Assembly: GCF_040054535.1 (NCBI RefSeq)
Contig: NC_090785.1
Location: 18,043,001-18,107,000 of the forward strand
Origin: Antennarius striatus
Lineage: Eukaryota; Chordata; Actinopteri; Lophiiformes; Antennariidae
Reading direction: 5' to 3'
Length of the DNA stretch: 64,000 nucleotides
The first letter of the stretch is position 1; each line of letters starts with the position of its first letter. Under the pieces are notes generated by a model that had not been told where the DNA came from, made no database searches, and saw only the letters and a list, made by a program, of their open reading frames with translations. Both the position numbers and the translations under genes were made by a program. Below are positions 35,420 to 45,921 of this stretch, in pieces.

Positions 35420-35993
35420 GGCCCGGTTCAGACTGCAGGCATAACAGATTTCCTTTCCATATCTGATTTTTAGGGATGACTGTTCAGAGCAAGATCACAT
35501 TTGGACACTTGCTGAAAACTGTTCAGACTGGGCCACATTGTCGGCCGATATGACAGGTTGCCGTAGTAACTACGTCAGTGCAGAGTCGTCTTTCAGTGCA
35601 CGTAATGTGTGAGGTTATATAATTGTGACAGCGGCAACAACAACAAGGATGAACATGAAGTTTTGTTACCTAAGCGTATTGGCGATATCACTGTTAAGAG
35701 GTGGAGAAAACACACAGCAGACATTGTCAATTTCTTCCGTGTTTTATTGCTCCATAATACACAACGCTCTTCCTTCTGGCGCCTTCCTCTCGCATCGCAC
35801 TCCTATCTGGAGTGTTTGGAGCTGTTCAGACTGCAGATACATCTGTCCATATCAGACACAAAACTACCTCCCGAATGTGGTTTCTATCCTTCCCGCAAAG
35901 ATCCGATTGGGACTGGTCAGACTACACGAGATATGCGACGTCAATCTGGATGGGATAAAAATCTGATATAGGCGACTAGTCTGAACAAGGTCC
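35420..35993. mobile_element. Possible terminal-inverted-repeat element
   Basis: The left end GGCCCGGTTCAGACT and the inverted right end GGACCTTGTTCAGACT share GTTCAGACT. Inside these, ATATCTGATTTTTA and its near complement repeat the symmetry. No clean target duplication was found, so the family and exact ends are open. Two overlapping frames (35609-35971, 35625-35966) match no known protein. Confidence 0.45.
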
Positions 35994-36121
35994 AACAGTG
36001 TGAAAGAGTGTGCAACTAAGTAATTTCCCTTAGGGGATCAATATAGTATATACAAACAAATAGTTTATTAAAATGTCAATCCACTCCTAAATTTGGTGAG
36101 TGACATGTCCAACCTTAACAG

Positions 36122-36203
36122 TGAATGTGGTGCAGTGGGTATCACTGTCGCATGAAGGTCCTGGGTTCAAATTCACATGGGGCATCTGTGCGATTCCAGG
36201 TTT

Positions 36204-36208
<5 letters not shown>
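36122..36208 (+). mobile_element. Short tRNA-like SINE head
   Basis: The unit TGGTGCAGTGGGTATCACTG (A-box-like) is followed by GGGTTCAAATTC (B-box-like). It is related to the head of the SINE at 40731 and runs into a CA microsatellite. Confidence 0.55.

Positions 36209-36241
<33 letters not shown>
36205..36241 (+). repeat. CA microsatellite
   Basis: About eighteen uninterrupted CA units following the SINE head. Confidence 0.95.
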
Positions 36242-38730
36242 ATTTTCCACATTCAGGTAGTCACTGTTACCATGGAGAGCATGAAAAGGAGTCAGTGGCT
36301 AAGTTTCTTATTGTTGACATGCGCTAATTCTGTGGGGCCAATTGAATGCATTTGACTACCAATGGCTGAGTGACCTAGCTTCAAACAGGTTGATATGGTC
36401 AACAGACTGAGTGGTGTTTGCCTTGTGGACACTGAGGCTGCTCGCTCCAGTTAACACTGGTATCGCCAGGAAATGTTAGAGTGAACAATTACTGATAACA
36501 CTGGCTACGGTTCTGAGTAGAATAAATATGGCAAGAGTGACTTCCAGATGAAAAACTGCAGTCTTCAGTTCACAAAGATATTTAGACATCCATTTGCCAA
36601 AAATAAAACTAGTTTGTGCAGTCTAATAAAAGAAAGCCACAGGTAACTTGGAGCAGATGACAACACAACATCTGATGCCGTTTGTTACCTGTTAAGAAAA
36701 TAAATCAATTTACCTCATCCTGGACGAGAAAAACCCAAGAAAATAAAGGAAAATGTCAGGAAGGTCGGGTCATTTACTAGACAGTAGTCAGAGTCCAAAC
36801 TTCCAATACAGCTTGGATCCAGATCAGTCTTTATTTCAATCTAGCTCACTGAAAAATCTGAAACAAAACCTGAAAGTAGTTTTCAATTTTGTGCAGGAAG
36901 TTACTATTAACCATGGCTTAGATGTTAAATTTAGCGTAATAGTCCAAAGCCTCCTCATATTAGATATTACAAGCTGTCTAGGCATTGATGCCTGAAGACA
37001 GTTCCCATTCTTATTTTGACTAATACTCTTATTAGGTAAGAGGAGGAAGTAATCCTCGGATGAAACCAGTCCCATTGAAGACTGCTGGTGATTTCCTGTC
37101 TCAATATCAGGTCAGTATACAACACTTGCAGATTTTTTTCTGTACAGAGTCTGACTAAAACTAAACTATGGTTTAGGAACCTGCATTCACCAAAGATGTG
37201 GGTCCAGAAATGGATAAAATACACAGCATACTATCAGTGTTTTGTTTAGACAGCTCCTGACTCGGCAGTGACCTCAATCTGTCTTTACACAGTGTCATCC
37301 AAAAGTGAACTCCACACTGAGAAGATGAAAACACGGTTCACTGCCATACCATTTTCACATGTACAACCAGGGGTTGATTTGTTGGTTTTTACATCTCTAC
37401 CTCTGCTGAATGAATTTTATCCTCGAGAGGGGGTGTACAAACTAAGCTAAGCATAAAACCACGGAGGTATTGTTACAACCCTGCCGAATATGACTATGGT
37501 ATGTGAATAAATGGCAGTAACAAATCAAAAACCCAGATGTTAAGTAAACAGGAACTAGAGCAGCTGAAAATGGAAATGAAGTGGGGCAAACAAAAGACTT
37601 TTCAGTTGTAACGGATGTTTTTATATACTTCAACACAAGACTGGAACACAAAACCGGTGAGACTGCCAAACTAAAAATGATGTCACATGGTCTAGGGCAA
37701 TGGATGTTAAAATTAACAAAGATAATCTAAAACAGAAACACAAACAATGCAGGTAACTAAACAAAATAATAACCCTGCCTACCTATACTACCGAGACAGT
37801 CAGAAACTGACCAAAAATACAATAGAAAGACAACATCCTCCTAAGTAGTGTTTCTAGACAGAGGAATACTAAGTGCGGTAATGTATAGAGGCCTCTGTCT
37901 AGCTACCACTAGACCATGGACTAACAACATACAAATAACTAACAAAGGATAACTAAACTAAAATGGCAGTACTCACCACACAACATGAGACCGAGATAGA
38001 CAGAAGGAGAGCTGAGATGAGATGTGACATAGATTCAAGATGTGGCTTTTAGAGATGAGACAGATTCAGATGTAGCTTTTCTCTGAATGGCAAACAGAAC
38101 TTACAGTATGTATCAGATGTGCTTGGGGCGGGACATGCAATTTTAGGTAATTGTGGTAACTGGCTGCAGGTGGAGTGATCAGCAGGTAAATTGGAAGCTC
38201 CTTGTTGGACAGCTCCAGGCAGGCACTGGAGCTGGATTGGGTGCTCTGGGCCTAGAGAAAACAAAACACAGGACACAGACACGCCACACCCATCTCTCTC
38301 ACATACACCCACATGCACATTCACATCTACACACAGTACTCACAAAATACACATGTAGACATACAGTACGTAACAGTATTCTACCACACATAAGTAAATG
38401 ACGCACCTGCATCAGTTGCTGATGTCAATTTATGCTTGATTACTTTTTGATTACTGTTTTATTATTGTTTGATTACTGTTATTTCACTTAAGTTTCTCAG
38501 TTAACGCGATCAAAAGTTAACATCGTATACCAACTGTTAATGCTTCTGGGCAGAAACATAAACCTGGCCAACATTAGTTCCTACTTATGAGCACCAGTTA
38601 TCCCCAACAGACCCAATAAGGTAGTCCTCAACCTACGAAAACAATGGTTCCGAGAACATGTTCGTGAGCTGACTTTTTCACAAGTCTTTATATATTAAAT
38701 TTCCATCTACAATCGTCATTTGAGGTCATT
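36242..38730. other. Intergenic DNA without recognised features
   Basis: Frames here (36753-36995, 38153-38401 and others) are short and unlike known proteins. I see no repeat family and no exon signals. Confidence 0.5.
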
Positions 38731-38739
38731 TAAATGCAA

Positions 38740-40191
38740 TTACTATTACGACAACGCTGAGGAGGCTCCGTCCCTACAAGGCGGCTGGACCAGATAAGGT
38801 CTCCCCAAGACTCCTCCGAGCCTGTGCTTCGGAACTAGGGGACCCCCTGCAACAATTGTTCAACCTCAGTCTGCGGCTGGGGAGGGTCCCGTCACTGTGG
38901 AAGACCTCCTGCATTGTCCCTGTACCCAAGAAAGGACGCCCTACTGAGCTCAACGACCACCGACCGGTCGCTCTTACCTCCCACGTAATGAAGACCCTAG
39001 AGCGACTGGTCCTGGAGCTCATGCGTCCACAGGTGCAGGGTGCAATGGACCCTCTCCAGTTCGCCTATCAGGCCAAGGTTGGGGTTGACGACGCTGTGTT
39101 GTACCTCCTCCACCGCATACTCTCCTACCTGGACGCCGGGGGCTGTGCCGTCAGAGTGCTCTTCTTCGACTTTTCGAGTGCCTTCAACACCATCCAGCCC
39201 CGGCTCCTACAGGACAAACTGACCTCCATGGCTGTGGACCCCTACCTCGTGAGCTGGATCACGGACTACCTAACGGACAGACCCCAGTACGTCCGTATGG
39301 GGGACTGTTTGTCTTCTATGGTGACCAGCAGCACGGGGGCGCCACAGGGGACCGTTCTATCCCCCATTCTCTTCACCCTCTACACATCAGACTTCAAGCA
39401 CAACTCTGATACATGCCACATACAGAAGTACTCTGATGACACCGCGATAGTGGCATGTATCCGGGAGGGTGATGAGGGGGGGTACAGGGCATTGGTGGCT
39501 GACTTCGTGGAGTGGTGCCAACAGAACCAGCTCCAGCTCAACGTCTCCAAGACAAAGGAGATGGTTCTGGATTTCCGGCGGGCACCTCCCTCTCCACAGC
39601 CGGTGATCATCAAAGGCAGTGAGGTAGAGGTGGTAGGAAACTATAAGTACCTGGGACTGGAGCTAGACAGCAGACTGGACTGGTCACTCAACTCGGACTG
39701 TGTGTACAAGAAGGGGCAGAGCAGGATGTACTTCCTGAGGAGGCTGGCCTCCTTCAACATCTGTCCTAAGCTCCTTCTCATGTTCTATCAGTCCGTAGTC
39801 TCCAGTGTGCTGTCATACGCCATTGTGTGTTGGGGTGGGGGGGCCAGGAAAAGAGATATGGACCGTCTGAACAGACTCATCCGCAGAGCGGGTTCAGTGG
39901 TCGGGCTGAGCCTGGACTCTGTGGAGACAGTTCTGGGGAGCAGGACCATGTCTAAAATTAAGGCAATCATGAACAACACCAGGCACCCCCTACACACCAC
40001 CTTCTCCCAGCAGAGAAGCACCTTCAGCGGCAGACTGCTGTCACACAGCGCCTCCACAGAGAGGCTGAGGTCCTCCTTCGTGCCCCTTGCCATCAGGGGG
40101 TACAATGACTCTCTCAGGAGGAACGGGGGGGGGGGGTGGCGAGGTCAGCACGGGGTTGAAAATGGATTTAATTTAATTTTAATTTTATACT

Positions 40192-40241
<50 letters not shown>

Positions 40242-40539
40242 TATTTTTTATACTGTTTTAAATTTTTATTCAATTTTATACTGTTTAGATTTTATTTTAT
40301 ACTGTTTATATTTTAATACTGTAATATTTTTAAATTTTATACTGTTTATATTTTAGTTATAGTTTAGTATATAAGTCCTGTTAGTGCTGCCTGCATGTGT
40401 CTGTCTGTTAGTGTAATGTATGTCTTGTGGTATGTCCTGTGATGTCAGTGTTTCTTTTTCTCCTGGTGTTTATCCAATATTATTTGTTATGTAATGCCTG
40501 AGCAGTGGATATATGCAATTTCCTCCGGGATTAATAAAG

Positions 40540-40600
<61 letters not shown>
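38740..40600 (+). mobile_element. 5'-truncated LINE, CR1/L2/Rex1 group
   Basis: The insertion is flanked by TAAATGCAA at 38731-38739 and 40600-40608. It begins inside the reverse transcriptase (YKAAGPDKVSPRLLRACASE in frame upstream of the Met at 38856) and ends with TCCTCCGGGATTAATAAAGT and an ATCT tandem tail (about 40534-40600). A TA microsatellite (about 40195-40233) lies in the 3' UTR. The near-intact frame and clear target duplication suggest a fairly young insertion. Whether it belongs to Rex1/Babar or L2 needs a tree. Confidence 0.88.
38856..40235 (+). CDS. Reverse transcriptase domain of the truncated LINE
   Basis: A 459-codon open frame with the RT motifs intact: NDHRPVALTS, LFFDFSSAFNTI (box A), GAPQGTVLSPILFTLYTSDF (box B), KYSDDTAIVACI (catalytic YSDD), NVSKTKEMVLDF and YKYLGLELDSRLDW, then the C-terminal LRRLASFN...VCWGG region. 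The endonuclease domain is absent because of 5' truncation, so the copy cannot move by itself. A run of ten G at about 40125 precedes the end, and the last residues (YIYIYI) come from the TA microsatellite, so the true stop may have been lost by slippage in the G run. Confidence 0.85.
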
Positions 40601-40601
<1 letters not shown>

Positions 40602-40906
40602 AATGCAAAATACTTTTCCCTGAGACTTAAAAGAATATATATAATGAAATAAAAATGAGTACCATAATGCAGCTGAATCTAAACAATGTTTTTTGTTTTG
40701 GAAAATTACCAAATTCTATCCGCCACATCCGGCACGGTGGCACAGTGGTTAGCGCTGTCGCCTCACAACACGGCGGACCCGGGTTCGGGTCCCGCTCTGT
40801 GTGGAGTTTGCATGCTCTCCCTGTGTCTGCATGGGTTCTCTCCGGGTTCTCTGGCTTCCTCCCACCTCCAAAAGCATGCGCTTCAGGTTGATTGGCCGGT
40901 CCCAAA

Positions 40907-41754
40907 CAAGGTTATAATCGTTAACAAAAACTAACGAAATAACGAAAACTAAATGTGTAAAAATATTTTCGTTAACTGAAATAAAAATAAAAACGAGGCT
41001 TTGCAAAAAAACGACAACTAACTGAAACTGTATTGTGTGTTTACAAAACTAACTAAAACAAACTGAAATGATTGAGAAAATTTGCTTAGTTTTCGTCTTT
41101 GTCAGAGTATCACTCCGTCGGGCGGCATGGCGGCGAAAGTAGGGAGAAAGCGCCAGAGTCCTATTTGGGAATATTTTGACTATGACTGTGTCTCAGACAA
41201 GAGTAAGTGCCTTGTAGTGGAACATGATAAAATATGTGGAACCTTTCTGAGGGGGAAAAATTCCACGAATCTTAAAGTCCATTTGAAAAGCGCACACAAG
41301 AAGGCTAACCTAGCTTACCCTGAGCAAGTAAGGGAGAACGCCCAGCCTCCTTTCTCCGAAACAGAAGCTAACCCCAGGCCAGGCAGCACGATGCAGCCCG
41401 ACACAACTACTGTTAGGAGTCAGATAGCTTAACTTAATGAGGTACTGGGTTTTGAGTTTTTCATGTTTTTGTTTAAGAAAGATACTACTTGCATCTCACT
41501 TAAGAAACAGAACACATACTGCACTTAATTTTTTTAATCTCTGACAAATATCCCTTACTACCAAAAAAGACTAAAACTAAGACTAAAACTAATAAAAACT
41601 AAACTAAAACTAAGCATTTTCAAAAAATATAAACTAAACTAAACTAGCAAACTAGCATTAAAAACTAATTAAAACTAAACTGAAATTGAAAACAAAGAGT
41701 TACAACTAAATAAAAATAAAAACTAATGAAAAATCCCAAACTATCATAACCTTG
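40907..41754 (+). mobile_element. Internally deleted hAT element with BED-finger gene
   Basis: The 848-bp element begins CAAGGTTATAATCGTT and ends in the inverted form of CAAGGTTATGATAGTT. The flanking 8 bases are identical, GTCCCAAA (40899-40906 and 41755-41762), fitting the hAT target pattern. Both ends are rich in ACTAAAACTAA-type subterminal repeats. It keeps only the N-terminal BED domain of the transposase gene. Confidence 0.9.
41082..41432 (+). pseudogene. BED-type zinc finger, remnant of hAT transposase
   Basis: A 116-codon frame. From about residue 20 it reads RKRQSPIWEYFDYDC, then KICGTFLRGKNSTNLKVHL ending KSAH: an aromatic W/YF start, two Cys and a His-x4-His, the pattern of BED fingers that bind DNA. 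The catalytic RNase-H-like domain and the C-terminal dimerisation region are deleted. The first Met (41082) precedes the more likely start MAAKVGRKR at 41127. It may still be a transcribed short frame but cannot transpose. Confidence 0.75.
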
Positions 41755-41772
41755 GTCCCAAATTGCCCGTAA

Positions 41773-43439
41773 CACATACACAGATATTCACAGACACACA
41801 CACACTCTCACACACACACGCAGCCAAAGAGCGTGTGTGGTGAAAGGTGGGGGGTGCAAAATGTTTTCTTCCTTCTGGGGGGCTGCAGGTGACAATTGAG
41901 CAACACTTCATTAACCTAAAAAGAATTGGTTCTTTTTCCATGATTAAAAAAACAAACATCTCTTCTCTGCTTTTGACAAATCGCACCATGTACAAACATT
42001 ACTAAATATTTGTTTTCACAGCACACTTCTGTACTGCACTGTGCATATGAGGCAATAGCTCGAAACACCTATTATTATACATTATCCAGAGATAAAACAA
42101 CTATCAAACATTAGCATACTGTATGTTGCTATTCAAGGCTGTTTTCTCTCAGTTAATACAGATAATGACTTACTATAAACAAACCAAATTTATCTGATAT
42201 TCTAAAGTTTTAAGTATCAGTATTGAAACCATTTTTTCTAATTATTTGTATATTGAGCTTTTTCAGTACCTCATGTGGTATGAGAGGGTATGGAGTAGAC
42301 CTGTCGGCAACAGCGAGGCACTCTCTTCTGATTAGATCTGTTTTATGTCCTGCAATAGGCAGCTTGTGAAATACTGCAGAACTTTAAAATTCATTTGGTA
42401 TCTGACTTGCTGAATCAGTAATGATGTCATAAGTCTTTAATTAAATAAAACAGGAGGGTGTTCTTGCGTTCAGGTATATTGTTATTGAATTAGACATTGT
42501 TGATATATTCTAACAATAGTTCCAGGCTCTCATTGCTAATAACTAAAAGAGACTTCAAGCATCTTGTATTCATTATCTGCCATAAAATAACAGTTTAAAC
42601 CGTCTACTGGCATGTTTTGTACACATCTGAATTTATGAGATTAAATGACAAATCCATCTAAGTACTTTCTACAATTTCAGAAATTAAAGCTGACCTTCTG
42701 AAAGTTCCCTGATGACAATCAAAATTAAAAAAAGTGAATATCCTTGTTTTGTTTGTCTGACACAAAAATTAATTTAGATTGAGTGTTTCCTCAAAACTTA
42801 CAACCTACGTCCTTCTTTTGTTAACATTCTTAATATCTGATATACAGAACTGGTTGTAAAGCAAACAACTTGACTTAGCGACGTCACATAGATTGTCCTG
42901 AAGATTGTTGCTTTCCACTGTTGGTATAAGTGTGATGAGGCAACTTGTTAATGTTAATATGAGAAGTAAAAATACATGCAGTTTATTCCATACCCAGCAT
43001 AATTCTCTGCATGTCGACTCACCTTCTGCTGCTGTCCCTCTGTAAGAAAGTTTTGTGCATTTTGTATAATTCATTTTGTGCATATCATTTATTTAGTTTC
43101 CAGAGCATGCCTTACAAACTATATATCTATCCTTGTAATATTTTGCACATACAAATGAAGTGAGAAATAATTCAGCCTTTCAGAAATTTTGAAATTTCCA
43201 GTCTGAAAAACTTCTTTTTGGCTTGTCCTCTGAGGAATCGCCAGTGTGTAATCCTTTTTCCATTTTTAGATGAACTCATATTTGTTTGTCAAAGTTTTTT
43301 CATGCTGGATGCCCTTCCTTTCACAACCCTGTGCATTTATCCTGTTTACCCGTAGCTGACCCCAAACACATTTTATTTCTAGATTCCAGGTAGGTAGATG
43401 TATCCACTTTACACAGTAAAAACAAGAACAATTTAGTTT
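41773..43439. other. Intergenic DNA upstream of mtmr7
   Basis: AT-rich DNA. A short dispersed-repeat fragment at about 43297-43345 (ATGCTGGATGCCCTTCC) is the only recognised item. Confidence 0.5.
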
Positions 43440-43870
43440 TGGCTCTTTCTGACTGAACAGCAGCCACAGCCGGCCGGCGGCGGGTTTTAGGACCCGGCGG
43501 TGCCGCGGCTCTCCTCCTGACAGCCCCGACACCACAATGGCCGTCTTTACCTGCGTGTCGCTGGCGAACGCGTCCGTCTAGGCTGAGAGCCGGTGTTCTG
43601 TGGACCGCAGTCCCGTCATGTACCGGCAGGAGTGACGTCACAGGCAACAGCGGTCCGTCCGTCGGCTGAAGATGGAGCACATCCGCCTCCCGAAGGTAAA
43701 GCGGCTCTGATTCAGGGATTAGTCTCCCGCCCATCACGTCACCATGTCTGCGCGCGCGGCGGCGGCGGCGGAGCTTTAATTCACATGAAATCAAACAAAC
43801 AGTTGATGAAAGGGCGCGTGCGGCGTTGGCACGTGGGACAAGCCACGCGCGTTCGGTTTTCCGTCCGTGG
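43440..43870 (+). promoter_or_regulatory. mtmr7: CpG-island promoter of mtmr7 with CRE
   Basis: Base composition changes sharply to GC-rich with many CpG (for example CCGGCCGGCGGCGGG and GCGCGCGGCGGCGG). A full palindromic cyclic-AMP response element, TGACGTCA, sits at 43633-43640, 32 bases before the ATG. No TATA box is seen. The long minus-strand frame over this island is a product of its GC content. Confidence 0.7.
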
Positions 43871-45876
43871 AGAGGTAATGAGGCTGTTTCACGCTGCGAT
43901 TCCTCTTCCTCTTCCTCGTCCAGGTGGAGAACGTCCGGCTGCTAGACAGAGTCACCCCCAGGAGGAGTAGGGTGGGGACCCTCTATCTCACAGCCACGCA
44001 CACCATCTTTGTGGAAAACGAGACTGGAGTGCGCAATGAAACATGGGTAGGCGTCTGGCTGTCAAATGACTGGATGTTTCTGGTGCTGATGCTCCAGGGC
44101 CTCCATCCCACTGCAAGGCGCAGGGTTCCATGCCAGTGGCCACCACGCTCCATGCTGTTCCACTTTTCGCGTTTGCTTTATTAAAGCAGAATAAATTATC
44201 TATGTTTGCTTTTCATTTATCTTGTCAGGTGCTTCACAGTTTGGTGTGTAGCGTGGAGAAACCTTCAGCCTCAGCATCAGGGTGTCCCATAATAATTCAC
44301 TGCAAGAACTTCCAGGTTCTTCATTTCGTCCTACCTCGAGAGCGGGACTGCCACAACGTCTACCTGTCCCTGCAGCGTCTGTCCCAGCCAGGTAACGTAC
44401 CGCCATGTTTGCATGTGGATAACCTTCACATTTCATCATCTGAGTATGTCTGTCCAGTATTTTCTGTCCTATTCTGTTGGATCTTTGCAAAAGGGTATAA
44501 AATATATAACTGAAACCACATGGTGCCTTGCAGAGAGCTACGATGAGCTGTATTGTTTCTCCTATAAACCCAATGTTGATGAAGAGGAGAGAAGACAGGA
44601 GTGGGACTTCCTGGACGTAAGGGGAGATTTCAGGAGAATGGGTCTCCCGAACTCCCTGTGGAAACTGTCCACTGCCAACCAACACTACAAAGTCAGTTAG
44701 CGCCGACATCTGAGGCCATCTGAACTGATAGACCCTAAGACGGGTCTGTTATGGCTTAGATTTGTTTCTTGACTTTTGTGACAGGTGAGTGACACGTATC
44801 CTGCCGACCTGTTCGTCCCTGAGTCAGCCACGCCCCCGGTCATCGTAGGGAGCTCTAAGTTCAGAAGCAGAGGCAGATTTCCTACTCTGTCCTACTACTC
44901 CAAAGAGAACCACGTATGTTGAGTGCTTTTTCTCTCTCAAACTGGGTGATTAATAGACTGTGTAGAAACTCTCATTCAAGTGGTTATTTGCCAGAACATT
45001 AAAACAAACATACAATCACCAAAGGATGAAAAGCATAAAGGTATTTCACCACTGGAGATCCGCCTCACGTAGACATTTCCTGTTTGAGCTGTGGTTCAAC
45101 ACAAACACGTGTAGCTGATGCAGTAGACCTCACTGCTATGAATCTGTTGCCTATGAATGGAGTCAGACCTGGAGAGGAGTCCCAACATGTCAGCTTGATG
45201 CTGATGGATCTGTTGTGATTCCAAGCTATTGGTAGGGTCTGGGGTGTTCCAGGTTGAGATTTGGGACACATGTATTACCCAGATTGCAGCTCGGAGCAAG
45301 TCCTCGGCTTAAAGTCTTCTGAGAATGATGTTTCTCTTGTTTCGCTCAAGCATGGCCTGACTTGTCTTTGGAATGGATGGTGTCAAACAGTTATTAGTCA
45401 GCAAACAAGCCCTCACATTTATAGGCATGTTCCCATGTTGGTCCTACATAATCAAACATTCCCAGATGATGAGCTGTTCTTGCTGTTGCTTTGGTTACAG
45501 TAAAGTCAAACGATCTTACTTTTGTTTTTATTTAGCAGCAACATGATTTTGAGGTCATTTCTATTTTCTCAAAAATAAGTTCCTTTTTTTATTGATAGAT
45601 TGACTCTGAGAATTAGTCAAATGAATGAAGCTGACATGGCCCTAAAGAGGCTGCAGGTTCTGTGTAGTTTGGTGGCAGTGGACTCTGCTTTTGTTTTTTA
45701 TTGGAAGTTGTCATAATTTAATGTCTTTTCTGTCTTCATGTCAAAACATGATTTGTTACCATTTTTCCAGTTCTGAATAAGGAAAGGTCTGAGAAATCAT
45801 AATACATTATAATAATCTTTGACAGGGCAGTTGTGAGTGCTTTATGTGTCTGAGGTCAGCTTCCCAGGATTGAAGG

Positions 45877-45921
<45 letters not shown>

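Larger units (their letters stand above)
40731..41772 (+). mobile_element. tRNA-derived SINE interrupted by a hAT element
   Basis: The left part (40731-40906) has a good A box, TGGCACAGTGG (40738-40748), and B box, GGTTCGGGTCC (40782-40792), then GTGGAGTTTGCATGCTCTCC and TTGATTGGCC, as in a common teleost SINE. The right part resumes after the hAT copy with TTGCCCGTAACAC at 41763. Confidence 0.8.

Noticed and set aside
35609..35971. Two long overlapping frames at 35.6-36.0 kb
   Set aside because: They lie inside a possible inverted-repeat element and match no known protein.
43321..43794. 157-codon minus-strand frame upstream of mtmr7
   Set aside because: It covers the CpG island and exon 1 of mtmr7 on the opposite strand; its Arg/Ala/Pro-rich translation is what GC-rich DNA gives by chance and it matches no family.
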